Below are positions 24,601-33,889 of a stretch of 64,000 nt of DNA, piece by piece. The stretch is taken from contig OZ038451.1 in NCBI GenBank assembly GCA_964036195.1, positions 14,698,529 through 14,762,528 of the forward strand, in the 5' to 3' direction. The position numbers and the translations under genes were made by a program. The notes beneath the pieces were generated by a model that saw nothing but the letters and a program-made list of their open reading frames with translations, made no database searches and was not told where the DNA came from. The stretch comes from Sphaerolaimus hirsutus (taxonomy: Eukaryota; Nematoda; Chromadorea; Monhysterida; Sphaerolaimidae). How positions within the stretch are numbered: the first letter of the stretch is position 1; each line of letters starts with the position of its first letter.

Positions 24601-27600
24601 ATAGTTAACTTTACATCATGTCACTTGACAATTTTCATTGTTTTTGTTAAGTGTTAGTTGACATTTGTCAGTTTGTTAGTTGACATTGCCACGGATTTAG
24701 TTGACACAAACTTACAATGTCAACTAGCGTGTGTGGGCCCAATAATGTGTCACCCCTCGCAGCCCGTTGCTCGGCGCCGTCTGACGCTCAAAACTCGCCG
24801 CTGTGGCGGCAGATTCCGAATCAAAGCGGCGGCGCGGGCCACGAAAATCTCGACCAAGAGGCTCCAATCTACGCCACCTATCGCGTGTTCGAACGCAGCA
24901 TGCGTCAACTGGAACAGTACGGATTGGGTGAACAGGCTAGGCGACTGTTGGGACAGGCGGAGATGCAATTGCGCAGACACCAGATGCACGAGATGGAAAG
25001 GTAGCATGCTTTTTTGTATTGTCTGTGCGAACGTGGATGCCTAGGGTTATTTAAAGTTTGTCAAGCGTCTAATGCATTTTAGCTTTTTTCGTGAAAAAGT
25101 GTTCTGCATCAATAGATAATGTTTTGGACGGCACACTGGAATTGTCCTTAATTTACAAAAAACGCAAAGATACTGCCAGCTTTCAATAATTCCCTGCAAC
25201 TATTCGCCCACTGTGAGGGGCACGACCGCAATTCAGCCTCGCACATTGGAAATTATTCATATATTTAAACACTCACACAGGGGTCTCCAGGATTTTGGCC
25301 CTCGCGGGGGCTGGATAGATAGCAAATCGCTCCTCCGGAGGGATAGATAGCTGGAAAAATTTTCTGGGGGGGGGGGACTGGCGGGGGCACAATATATAGG
25401 CTTTTTCAAGGTTAAGAAGGCTGAAAGGGGAAAAAATCGCTAATAATCAGTTAAAAGTAGCCAAAAGTAGGTATAAAATGGCTAAAAATAGGTATATAAC
25501 CATGTATATAGCCGGAAAGCACGATTTTGAAGCTGAAAAACTATAATAAGGTGCGAACATTAGTGATTTTGAGCGAAAATTGGGGCAGAATTTCTCAAAA
25601 ACCACTCCAGATAGATAGATAGCTGAGCGATTTGGGGGGGGGTCTTTTGGGGTAGTAGCCAAAAATTTTGCCTCGGGATAGATAGATAGCTGAGCGACCT
25701 CCGGGATAGATAGATAGCTGGCCGATTTGGGGGGGGGCAGCCCCCGTCCCAGCCCCCCCCCCTAGGAGACCCCTGCACTCACATTCAAAAGCCGCACTAA
25801 CTAGAATCATAATTATAACTTTCTAGAAAATTACCAATCAACCACCCACACCCAGGTACCCACCCTCAAACCGTTCCCACCACGGCACGCCACAATCGCC
25901 CAGCGCGCACAGCGACCACTTCGCGACGCACTTGCAACGTGCCAGCCACCAGTATTCAAATGGGGGCGTGGCCAGCGATTTTTCCAGTGCGCGCGGCAAT
26001 AATATGTCTGTGTTCAGCCCCCCTGCCAGTGTGAGACAGCATAGAAGGCAGAATGGGGGTGGGATGGATAGACAGGGTAGTAAAAGGTTTGTTTGTGGTC
26101 AGGGAATTTATGGGGCTGTCCAGGATTTTGTAGAAGTGTGCCGTAGCCAAAGTGTCCCATATAAAATGCTGTGGAAATAACTTAAAATGGTAGCAGGAAA
26201 AGGTGGAAAATTTGCACTATATCTTCATGATAAAAAGCATTTGATACCGAATCAATTTCAATGCTTATAAATAAAAACAAACTTTTTATAGAAATCCATT
26301 TCCAACGGTTTAAAACAGTTTTTTTTGTGAACATAGTGTTCTATGTCTGTCACTAGCTGAAACTGGACACTGAAAGACCTTCTTTGAAACTGGTATAATT
26401 AAATTCAAGTGTCGTCCTTTTACTAATCGTGTAACTTACTATTCAACGAATTGTCCACATCCATCAGGTCAAATGGCGGCTATGCCACTGATACCGATGT
26501 GGGACCTTCGCCCGGGCGCCGGGCCAACTTTGCCGTGTCCCAATTGCGGCCGCAGCCGCCTGCGTCCGAAACTACAAATCAGATTGTCGATAGACATCCT
26601 AGTCAATGGTGAGTGGGCTGATGCATGCGGGGGATTTATTGCCTGTGTTTGGGCTCAGTTGCCCGTCGGAATGCCAGGAAGTGTGACATGAGAAATGTGT
26701 AGCATTTTTGATTTAATGTTGGATGTTTCACCCCGGAACGTGTTTTCAAGCATTAAAATTTATTAAATTTTTTTAATAAAAAGTGGAAATAGATTTAATT
26801 ACTTTTTTTTCACGGTGACATCATTAGTGGTGTAAATGCACCGGGCCACTGGTGCCCCGGTGCTGGGTACCGGACTGTACCAGCACCGGTGGTAGTACGG
26901 TACCCTTGTAATATTCAGAGGTGCCCTGCTGGTGCCATTTTTTCCAGAGTAGCACTGGTGCGGTGCGGTGCCATTTTTCGCCGGTGCTCAAGGTGCCAGG
27001 TGCTCTTTCTAAGGAGTGGCAAAGTTGCCTGTGCGGTACGGTGCCATATTTCCCGGTGCTTTTAACATCGCTAGCCATCATTACACATTCGCAGCGCGGC
27101 CGCGGGCAGCTCTAGTCCCTGCGGCAGCGGCTCGCTGCACAGCTACACAGACAATCAGCGGCAAACGTCCACGCCCAATCGCGACGCGTCGAATTTTCGC
27201 GGCGGTCAAAATACGGCTCAAATTGAGCACGAGAATGATGAATCGAGACATCCGGCGCCGTTGAAACTGAGAAACATCGAGTATTTGTTGAAACAGCTGG
27301 ATGAGGCTGCTATTTCGACCAACCGGTCTAGTGAAGCGACTAATAATGATACGCAATCGATACAATCGAATGAGGTGTGTTTGGGTGACGATTGTAACTT
27401 TTACGTAGCGTTAACTGATTAGTCGAATTTTTGTCGTGTGTAAATATGAATATCCGCTAGTCACGTTTTACTGATGACTGCGGTCGAGACACTTTCAGAT
27501 GTATCTTAACGAATATTTAACATTTTTGATATCAATTCCACCATACCGGTGGCATTCAAATCCAAAAATGTCAAATTTCACATCTGCCACCCACCCAGGC

Positions 27601-28358
27601 GATGGCCAGCTGTCCACCATCCGACTCCGCCCACCCCCACCTCAACCACGCGCCAATGTCGAACATGGCGCAGCACCAACTGCACCAACAACCTGGCGCC
27701 AGCGGCGGGCAGCAGGTGAATCGACGCGCGTCCCATCAGTCGTCGGGCACCGAGCAAAACTCGAATACTGAGAGCCATCGCGACGCGATGTTTGCCAATA
27801 GTCCAGAGCCGCATAATAGTGAGATGAATCGACATGGTGGTAACGGGAATGCGGAGAAGGATGGTTCGTTGCATAGCTTGTCTATAATGGCAACCCACTC
27901 ACGATGTGACGCATGTGTGTCAACTGGGTTGTGTCAACTCAGATTTCAGCTTCACATGTCACAAAGCGATCTTCCATAATAATAACTTGCCATAATATTT
28001 ATTTTTCAATATTGCCACGTGCATTTGGAGATCGCTCTGCGGCCCGTAAAGCTGAAATCTGAGTTGACACAGACCAGTTGACACATGTGTCAACTAGTAT
28101 GTGGGCCGCCAATAGTGATTTGTTTAATCCATTCATTCATTTCCACCATCCCTCTTTCCCGCAGTCACGATGACCACGCTGACAGCCAGCTCGATGCACT
28201 GGACGAACGCGGGCTTGACCAGCGCCGACACGATCACCTTGGGCACGATGCAGCCCAACAGCAGTACGCCGACGTCCGACTACGCCAGCCAGCGGTCAGC
28301 AAATTGCATGCGCCCCACCGATTTGCCCCTGGAGGTGATAAGGGATAGTCCGGATTAG
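16994..28358 (+). CDS. catalytically dead ADAM (ADAM11/22/23 type), 21 exons, 5' incomplete
   Basis: This is a single-pass membrane adhesion protein of the ADAM family. Exons: 16994-17133, 17747-17976, 18348-18651, 18886-18957, 19023-19195, 19250-19267, 19564-19727, 20390-20534, 20769-20961, 21720-21851, 22173-22314, 22478-22751, 23191-23372, 23678-23927, 24209-24450, 24763-25000, 25856-26086, 26468-26608, 27095-27374, 27599-27863, 28165-28358. Every junction agrees in phase and gives about 1,335 residues: propeptide, metalloprotease-like, disintegrin, cysteine-rich, EGF, one membrane span, and a tail of about 580 residues. The zinc motif has lost its glutamate, so it should not cleave. Vertebrate ADAM11/22/23 and insect Mind-meld are known non-catalytic relatives; assignment to that branch is inferred. 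The signal peptide exon was not found. The donor at 23372 is the least certain border. Introns hold at least eight DNA elements. Confidence 0.88.
18886..20534 (+). other. ADAM metalloprotease-like domain, inactive zinc site
   Basis: Exons 18886-18957, 19023-19195, 19250-19267 (only 18 bp), 19564-19727 and 20390-20534. The zinc region reads [13 protein letters not shown] across a splice junction (19727/20390), against the family pattern HExxHxxGxxHD. The three histidines remain, but E is G, the helix-breaking G is A, and an extra H precedes the [14 protein letters not shown] and the final [10 protein letters not shown] are typical of the domain end. Confidence 0.85.
19798..20306. mobile_element. 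hAT-like element with CTAT/GATA repeats, copy 1 (ADAM intron)
   Basis: The ends are CAGGGGTCTCC and GGAGACCCCTG, with the exact duplication TTTTGGAG (19790-19797 and 20307-20314). The interior has C-runs, repeated CAGCTATCTATCTATC, and a conserved AAAATCACCAATTTCCGCAC-type core. It is the inverted sister of 25278-25775 in the same gene. Confidence 0.88.
20986..21290. mobile_element. TIR element CCAGGGGCCAGTTCCGCAAG with iterated GTAAAGAGTAAAA text
   Basis: The ends are inverted (right end CTTGCGGAACTGGCCCCAGG). Both arms are written in AGAGTAAA / TTTACTCT words. It begins 25 bp past the splice donor of the first disintegrin exon. The related element at 56856-57085 uses the same text. Confidence 0.8.
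21499..21657. mobile_element. MITE of the GGGCCCACACA...CTAGTTGA family
   Basis: The left end GGGCCCACACATGCTAGTTG and a right end closing GTGTGTGGGGCC are inverted. The arms also share ACACCAAATCTCAACTGGT / ACCAGTTGACATTTGGTGT. It lies in an ADAM intron. Confidence 0.65.
22173..22751 (+). other. ADAM cysteine-rich domain (two exons)
   Basis: Exons 22173-22314 ([32 protein letters not shown]) and 22478-22751 ([34 protein letters not shown]). This is the ADAM cysteine-rich module. Confidence 0.85.
22824..23084. mobile_element. TIR element CCTGGGGTCAGTTCCGCAAA with iterated GAAGTGAAATGGC text
   Basis: Inverted ends (right end TTGCGGAACTGGCACCAGG) with arms made of GAAGTGAAATGGCAAA / CATTTTACTTCTCACTTC phrases. 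The terminal 16 bp match the GTAAAG elements but the interior phrase differs. It lies in the intron between the cysteine-rich and EGF exons. Confidence 0.8.
23191..23372 (+). other. ADAM EGF-like repeat
   Basis: [20 protein letters not shown] followed by [12 protein letters not shown] is a six-cysteine EGF repeat. The exon's 3' end is uncertain. A GT at 23345 is the more obvious donor, but only G|GTGTGA at 23373 keeps phase with the next exon. Confidence 0.75.
23678..23927 (+). other. ADAM transmembrane exon
   Basis: [20 protein letters not shown] followed by LCCYRRR is one hydrophobic span with a basic stop-transfer signal, at about residues 733-755 of the mapped protein. Confidence 0.85.
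24055..24105. mobile_element. solo end of a GATCCC element
   Basis: TAGGGTTGAAACGGGATCCC then GATCCCGATGCCG is the left end of the family at 15146. No matching right end follows. It lies in an ADAM intron. Confidence 0.55.
24520..24741. mobile_element. MITE of the TGACA...CTAGYGTGTGTGGGCCC family (left end decayed)
   Basis: GGATGTCAACTGAATTCGTG at the left and AATGTCAACTAGCGTGTGTG plus GGCCC at the right. It lies 22 bp before an ADAM exon acceptor. Confidence 0.6.
25278..25775. mobile_element. hAT-like element with GATA/CTAT repeats, copy 2 (ADAM intron)
   Basis: The ends are CAGGGGTCTCCAGG and CCTAGGAGACCCCTG, with the exact duplication CACTCACA (25270-25277 and 25776-25783). It is opposite in orientation to the copy at 19798-20306 and nearly identical over the core. 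Confidence 0.88.
26825..27073. mobile_element. hAT-like element with iterated ACCGGTGCC text (ADAM intron)
   Basis: It starts TAGTGGTGTAAATGCACCGG and ends CCCGGTGCTTTTAACATCGC-TA, with a 7-of-8 target duplication (GACATCAT against GCCATCAT). The interior is nearly all GGTGCC, GGTACC and CCGGTGC words. It ends 21 bp before an ADAM exon. Confidence 0.75.
27890..28109. mobile_element. MITE with TGTGTCAACTCAGATTTCAG arms (ADAM intron)
   Basis: GTGTCAACTCAGATTTCAGC at about 27935 is repeated inverted as GCTGAAATCTGAGTTGACAC at about 28050. The right end closes CAACTAGTATGTGGGCCG. It is the sister of 28520-28736. Confidence 0.65.
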
Positions 28359-28479
28359 GGTTGGAAAAAAAACGTTTTTTTTTAACTCGATGTTTTTTTT
28401 TAAAAAAAAACGTTTTTTTTTAAAAAAAAACGTTTTTTTTTAATAAAAAACGTTTAAAAAAAAACATCGGCCAACCCTA
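28356..28479. mobile_element. hAT-like MITE that supplies the ADAM stop codon
   Basis: The ends are TAGGGTTGG and CCAACCCTA, with the exact 8-bp duplication GTCCGGAT (28348-28355 and 28480-28487; fits nTnnnnAn). The interior is iterated AAAAAACGTTTTTT. The first three bases of the element, TAG, lie in frame after GAT and end the ADAM reading frame. Confidence 0.88.
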
Positions 28480-28519
28480 GTCCGGATCCGGAGGGGGTTC
28501 AGTAGGTTTGGGTTATGTG

Positions 28520-28736
28520 TGGGCCACACACCAGTTTACACACGTGTGTCAAGTGGTCTGTGTCAACTCAGATTTCAGTTTCACTTGTTGCAGAGCCACC
28601 TTCAAATGCGCATGCGGCAATGTTGAATGATTAAATATTACGGCTAGTGCATTGGAATATCGCTCTGAGATACATGAACTTTAAATTTGAGTTGACATAG
28701 ACCAGTTGGCACTTGTGTCAAATGGTGTGCGGGCCG
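28520..28736. mobile_element. MITE of the GGGCC...GTTGACA family
   Basis: TGGGCCACACACCAGTTTAC at the left, CAAATGGTGTGCGGGCC at the right, and inner arms GTCAACTCAGATTTCAGTTT / AACTTTAAATTTGAGTTGAC. Confidence 0.65.
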
Positions 28737-29581
28737 TCATCATTGGGTTTTTGGAAAGGATTTGATGTCATTTGAAGGATTTTTATGAGGTGTATTGAGG
28801 TGTGATCACAATTTTCTGTTGTGTACAGTTTTTGTGAAGTAATAGAGCTTGGTCCCTGATGGTTATGCATGAATTTGTCTGTTTTCATGTGTTTTCTGCT
28901 GCATTTGCAGCGGTTGTGCACTGTAGTTTTCTCGTTGCTATAATTTGTCTTTATATTTAGGATATATTACAAAGTGTTTTTTTATAAAATAAAAATTTAG
29001 GTGGTCTCATTATGTGTTTCCTGCTACGCAAACTATTGCCGAATTTCACTATACGTTTTTTTGTCATGTTTTTCATTATTACCAAATTACAGGAAATCTC
29101 AAACGTTGCCACTTGTTCTTGCTGCCATGGTGCAATCAAAATGCTTTTCAGTTACTAAAATGTCACTTCACTTACTCCGGAAGCTTTTTGCTTAGATTGT
29201 CAGGTGAAGGAATTACCCAAATTTTTCTAGAAGTGCCAATTCGATCTGTATGCTTAATTTTTTATGTTCAGAAATATTGCATAAACAATCGCTTTGTCTT
29301 TTGTGATCTCTTGGGACTGAGAGTATCCACTATTTTTCAGTTTCGCTTCAACGTTTGCTTAGGTATGTTCACTTTGAAAATGTACACATTTTTGTAAATA
29401 GGTCTATTTTTACAGATGTATACACGTTATCTGCGTTTAGCTAAAATTTAAATGTCCCCATAGCAGTACCCCATTGTTCAATATATTTTTAAATTTTGAC
29501 GGTTTTTATGTATTTTAACCAGTTGAGTAGGAATGATTCAATATGAAATAGCGCACTTCATTTCATCCGGTAGCCCGATTG
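28737..29581. other. probable 3' flank of the ADAM gene
   Basis: No coding exon is recognised. An AATAAA at 28988-28993 is a possible polyadenylation signal on the plus strand, about 630 bp past the stop. Other unassigned AT-rich sequence follows. Confidence 0.35.
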
Positions 29582-29589
29582 GTCCTGTT

Positions 29590-30010
29590 GAAGGACGTAA
29601 CCAGGGGTGCGGAGGGCGGCCACCCCCCCTTCCCGGGCCAGAGAAAAAATGTGCCAGAAATGGCACTTCCATAAAGCGATTTTGTAGCCAGTTTTAAAAA
29701 ATTTTGCGCGCAAGCGCGCATTTTTGCTTCATACGGCAGCTATTTTCGGCAGCTTCAAATCCTGTGAAAATGTGAAAAGTCTTGTTCACGTCGCTGTATG
29801 TGTCTGTAAATACAGACATATACAGCGGTCTCTAGCGCCAATGCCAACGCCAGTGGCGCCATGGCGTGGTGCATACGAATGGTGCTGGCGCTATTCCGCG
29901 GCTTAAATCACAGGGTTTAAATTTTAGGGGGCGGGCGTATACAATACAATATAATGGGGCGCTGGGCTCCGTATACAATCCCCCCCTCAAAGATCCTGGC
30001 TACGTCCCTG
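29590..30010. mobile_element. hAT-like poly-G element, copy 5 (divergent)
   Basis: The ends GAAGGACGTAACCAGG and CCTGGCTACGTCCCTG are flanked by the exact duplication GTCCTGTT (29582-29589 and 30011-30018). It shares the TTTTGCGCGCAAGCGCGCAT and GGCGCCATGGCGTGG stretches of copies 1-4, with shorter G-runs. Confidence 0.82.
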
Positions 30011-30043
30011 GTCCTGTTGGTTGGTCAATTTTGTTGGCCGGTG

Positions 30044-30323
30044 AGGGCCCACACTAGTTTACATCAAAATTCGTGTCAACTAAATTTTGGTCAATTATGT
30101 GATTTCACCTTTCATATGTGATAGTGTAGTATTTGATTGAATTACTACAATATTAATATTGTAGTAATTCAATCAAATACTACAATAGGGCACAGTTAAT
30201 TTTGTATCGTGATACCTTATTTTCATGTTTTCATTAATTGTTGTGCTTTGACAAATTGTTGGGTTATTTGGTTGACATTCAGTTGACATTTATTTGCGAT
30301 GTCAACTAGTGTGTGTGGACCCT
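30044..30323. mobile_element. MITE of the AGGGCCCACACTAGTT family carrying a 60-bp palindrome
   Basis: AGGGCCCACACTAGTTTACA at the left and ATGTCAACTAGTGTGTGTGG-ACCCT at the right. The arms also share GTGTCAACTAAAT-type sequence. The palindrome is at 30125-30184. Confidence 0.8.
30125..30184. repeat. perfect 60-bp palindrome
   Basis: The first 30 bases (from TGTAGTATTTGATTGAATTA) are followed directly by their exact reverse complement, with no loop. The centre is at 30154/30155. Confidence 0.95.
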
Positions 30324-30381
30324 AACATGAATCGGGCTGCCCGATGGTATTTTGAACTTTGACCCTGGTTTGTTTGGATGA

Positions 30382-30624
30382 TAGGGTTCAAACAGGTGCA
30401 TGGTCACGGTTTCGATAAAGTTTTTTTTGTATTTGTTTTCTACATTGTTTTATTTCTGGGACCAGCCTGTGAAATGCCAGACAAAATTTGTAATATGTAG
30501 GATGCTTGGTGAAAATATTACAGAGCATTTTACATGAAGTTTGACAAATTTGACAAGTTTGGCATGACATTTTATAGGGTTCTGGACTGGTCCCGGCTCC
30601 AAAAACCATCATGTTTGAACCCTA
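30382..30624. mobile_element. TIR element TAGGGTTCAAACAGG...GTTTGAACCCTA
   Basis: It has the same 12-bp ends as the GATCCC elements but an unrelated, non-repetitive interior. The flanking 8-mers (TTGGATGA and TGGAGGGG) do not match, so it is older or rearranged. Confidence 0.6.
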
Positions 30625-30632
30625 TGGAGGGG

Positions 30633-31420
30633 TCAACTATTCTAATTTAATGCGTTTGTAATAAAATGTTATACACATATATTTATATATTGAGTCGTTT
30701 GTAAAAGTGGTTATGTAGTTTGTAAATAATAGTGGTTATGTAAACGCTTCACTTGTCAGCATTTTCGTTGTATATAGGTAAATACCATATTTACTCCAGA
30801 AATGTTGTGGGTGAACTCCGTATTCCAGTAAATCTAGATGCGTCCATTACTGATGTATCATTTTCTGAAATTTTGCCCATAAACTAGTGTCCATGGGGGC
30901 CAATGTGGTAAACATGGTATACCGAGTATAGAGCGCATACTTTGCACAGAAATCCTACCATAATTTAATGAAATAATATTGTCAAAAATTTCGTTATTTA
31001 TTATTCCATGGTAAAAACGAAAGAGTATTATGAAAAACTGTATGATTTTGGGTTCATTATTCAGATGGGTTATGGTAGATTTCCATGTAAAGTGTGATGT
31101 ATACACGGTCTTGCTAAAGTAAAGTAATGAATTCTAACTATATAGCTTTCCAAATTATGTTTCCTATCTCTGAACTGCTGATATTGCTTGTTGCATTTGA
31201 TCGCTTTACCCGCCCGTCGTGGGGCATCTTACATTTTTATTTAACGCATTTTGCTACCTTTTTGTGTCTGCTTTTCAGTCGGTTACTAATGGCATTTGAA
31301 AACTGAGCAATAATAAAGTTGAATAACCACTGGATTGTCGATACGGTCCTACTGCCGATTCGCAGTGTATTTGGTGCCATTTGATAAAAGATTGCGTGTG
31401 TGTGTGTACCATAGGGTTGG
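30633..31420. other. unassigned AT-rich sequence
   Basis: No gene, RNA or element end is recognised. A short GT dinucleotide run lies at about 31395. Confidence 0.3.
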
Positions 31421-31423
31421 GAA

Positions 31424-31575
31424 CATAGTTGTTAAAACGTATTTACGTTTACTCGATAAATACGCATACTCGAGTACTGCGTAAATACGTTACCATTTCC
31501 TCCCGAAAAAAATACCGGTGCTCACATACTCGCGCACTTTTTGAGTAAAAGTAAATACGCATTAACAACTGTATG
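31424..31575. mobile_element. small element with iterated CGTATTTACG / ACTCG text
   Basis: ATAGTTGTTAAAACGTATTT at the left and CGCATTAACAACTGTATG at the right, with GTAAATACG and TACTCGAG words between. It is a short relative of the elements at 50289 and 61452. Confidence 0.6.
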
Positions 31576-31684
31576 ACAGGATTACATTTCAAAAGAAAAA
31601 AACAACAAAACGATAGTGATTCCGTCAAAACTTAGCTCATTGCTAGTTGCAACCCTGTTTTTGCCATATCGTTCACATAAATAC

Positions 31685-33480
31685 ATTTTTAGGTGTCGTA
31701 CTATTGGAGATGTCGCATTAATAGAGAGTGTCGTATTATATTTTTCATTAAATCAACAACGTCACTGTCCACATAACTCAAACGTGAGCATGACATAGTA
31801 AAGCAATAAACATGGTTGTGACGCGGCTGGCGCTCTTGCGAACTGCCCAGCGACTCTTGTGAACCGACAGCCACCGCGTTGTCCAAAAGCGCGGCTTCCG
31901 CAGATTGCGACATCGTTACGTTGTCTTTCTTTTTTTTCAGGTGTCGCACTATTGAAGAGTGTCATATTTCCTCGAAATACCCCCCCCCCTCAAAATGGGC
32001 ACTATAAATTTGTGGTCCAGGAAATGCATAATAGACGTTCAAAACACTTACCTACTGTGTTACGTTAGAACATTGTTTATACAATCTACATCCTTATATG
32101 AGGCTGTAGTTTAGTTAGTTTATTCTCGTTTGCTCCGATTTTCGTGTGAGACTGCTAATGAATTGTCACCATACATGAGTCTCATCGGATCCTATGTTAA
32201 AGCTGTTGTACCATAAATACGAACACGAAATGATACAATGACAAATGCACAAAATATAATTACAAATGCACAAAATCACGGGACAATGTCCACTGTAGTC
32301 CGCGAGGAGTGTCGATGTATCGAACAGCCAGGCGCGGTGTAGAAGCGTTGAATTTGGCCCATTACATTAGGGGCCGGGCGCTTAGTGGCGCGCATGCACT
32401 GCCATGCACAGTGATTTATTCGCTTTGATATAAACCGCGAAATCACCTCACAATGTTGGTGACATCTTTCTTCCGCTGTTAGCCAATGTAATTTGGCTGT
32501 CGCTCCGACATTTGCTGAGATGCGGCATCGGCAATTGGACCCCTGTTTTTGTGTGAGGCCAAGCATTTCATGCCTATGTGGCATACAAGTGACCAGCATA
32601 TGTTTTGCCATCAGCAACGCGCCACCCTTGGCTTTGTTGCAGTCCATGCATCGGACTCCTTCCGGTATTTTTAGCATGTTGTACCGGGCCTGCAACCAGC
32701 GTGCATGTGCATTGCGATAATCACAGGGTGTCATCTAAGTTCACCACCCTCAGCGCTAAACTCTGTCGATTTTTCAGCATTGTTTTTTGGCACTCGACGC
32801 AGCGCAGACAGATAGTTTGTTCATCCAGAATTTTTTCATGTTCAACCATGTTTTACCGTAAAATCCGCCATAAATTGCAGCGCGGTCTGGGATGCATGAC
32901 CCCATTAAATTGCAACCGGTCGCATTCACGAGTCTCGGTAAATTTTCGCGCATAAAACTGTACTCGTCTTTTGTCAACCCGTTTTCGAGTCGGTTTAAGT
33001 AGCCACAATACATCATTGTGTGCTTTTTAATTCTGTCGGATGAGCGAATTGAGCCCACATTGTGCCAAATTGCGTCACTGCAAGTAGTCTTTTGCAGGGA
33101 TAAGCTCAACTTGACAGCTGTGAGGAAGGCTTTGTCGATTGCATCCAGCTGGGGCTTTCCTATCCCAGTTACTTCCAAGCCGTAGCATACAGCACTTTCA
33201 ATATATTGCGTCCAGATGAAGTCCACACACCAAAATTTGGCATCTGTTTGTCTAGTTGCTTTTAATGCCAATGAAGCCAACTGTAAAAACTTATAAATTG
33301 TGGTTATTGTTGCATTTTTCACGTTTTTCTCTCAAAATGTTCACTCAGAAAAAATAAACCCCCGGGGGGTAACTTGAGGAAATACGGTATTGGAGAGTGT
33401 CGCGTTATTCTCACACAACGTGCCCAAACCTGTATTATTGGAACACTGTCGCCGAATTAGAAAATTTACGGTTGGTCTAA
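31685..33480. mobile_element. composite: GTGTCG-text element holding a TACCGTATT element holding a LINE tail
   Basis: GTGTCGTACTATTGGAGA-type phrases occur at about 31690-31955 and again at 33390-33460. Between them lies a TACCGTATT-family element: its left half is ATTTCCTCGAAATACCCCC at about 31964 and its right half ends GAGGAAATACGGTA at about 33391. Inside that lies the retrotransposon fragment at 32276-33322. Left borders are decayed. Confidence 0.55.
32276..33322 (-). pseudogene. 3' end of a non-LTR retrotransposon ORF2 (decayed)
   Basis: Two minus-strand frames, 32774-33322 and then 32276-32734, are separated by a frameshift and stop. The first has the region after the reverse-transcriptase thumb: YIESAVCYGLEVTGIGKPQL then DAIDKAFLTAVKLSLSLQKT and IKKHTMMYCGYLNRLENG, a layout typical of LINE ORF2 C-termini. 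The second has a Cys/His segment, GVRCMDCNKAKGGALLMAKH then VTC, like the terminal zinc-binding domain. The catalytic core is absent. The clade cannot be told from this piece. Confidence 0.6.
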
Positions 33481-33889
33481 ATCATACAACATCGGAAAAA
33501 CGAAAACTACTTATCAGTATCACTCGAAATTATGGTTTTCAGCGTTGCCACTAACTACCGGTTGCATCTTGAGACTCGAAATGTGCTATTGAAGTCTAAT
33601 ACAGTTCATCTGACAGCATTCGGGACAGCAAAAGTTCATCAAAAATTGTATCCATGGATGCTATGCCCGGCTAAGTTTGTCTTATTTCTAACGATGGCAA
33701 AAAAAATCGAAAAGTTGTTGGTTGCAAGTTGTCGAACAGAGCACTGTCTATGAAGACCATCAGTTGCCAGACCACTTCCAGTTCCAGACTGTAAAATGCT
33801 CCGTAAAATGTCAAGTGTCAAAGTCATGGAAAATGCTCCGGAAAATGGCAAACTTATTTGTGCAAAATTTACTAAACTATACCAAATTA

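Larger units (their letters stand above)
24209..28358 (+). other. ADAM cytoplasmic tail (seven exons, about 580 aa)
   Basis: The exons from 24209 to 28358 encode a polar, Ser/Asn/Gln/His-rich tail. Recognisable parts are [10 protein letters not shown] next to the membrane, a proline stretch [17 protein letters not shown], a helical segment [20 protein letters not shown], and a second helix [16 protein letters not shown]. It is much longer than vertebrate ADAM tails as I recall them. The stop codon at 28356 belongs to an inserted element. Confidence 0.75.

Noticed and set aside
29014..29397. A 127-codon frame downstream of the ADAM stop
   Set aside because: Hydrophobic, without family resemblance or splice support; more likely 3' flank.
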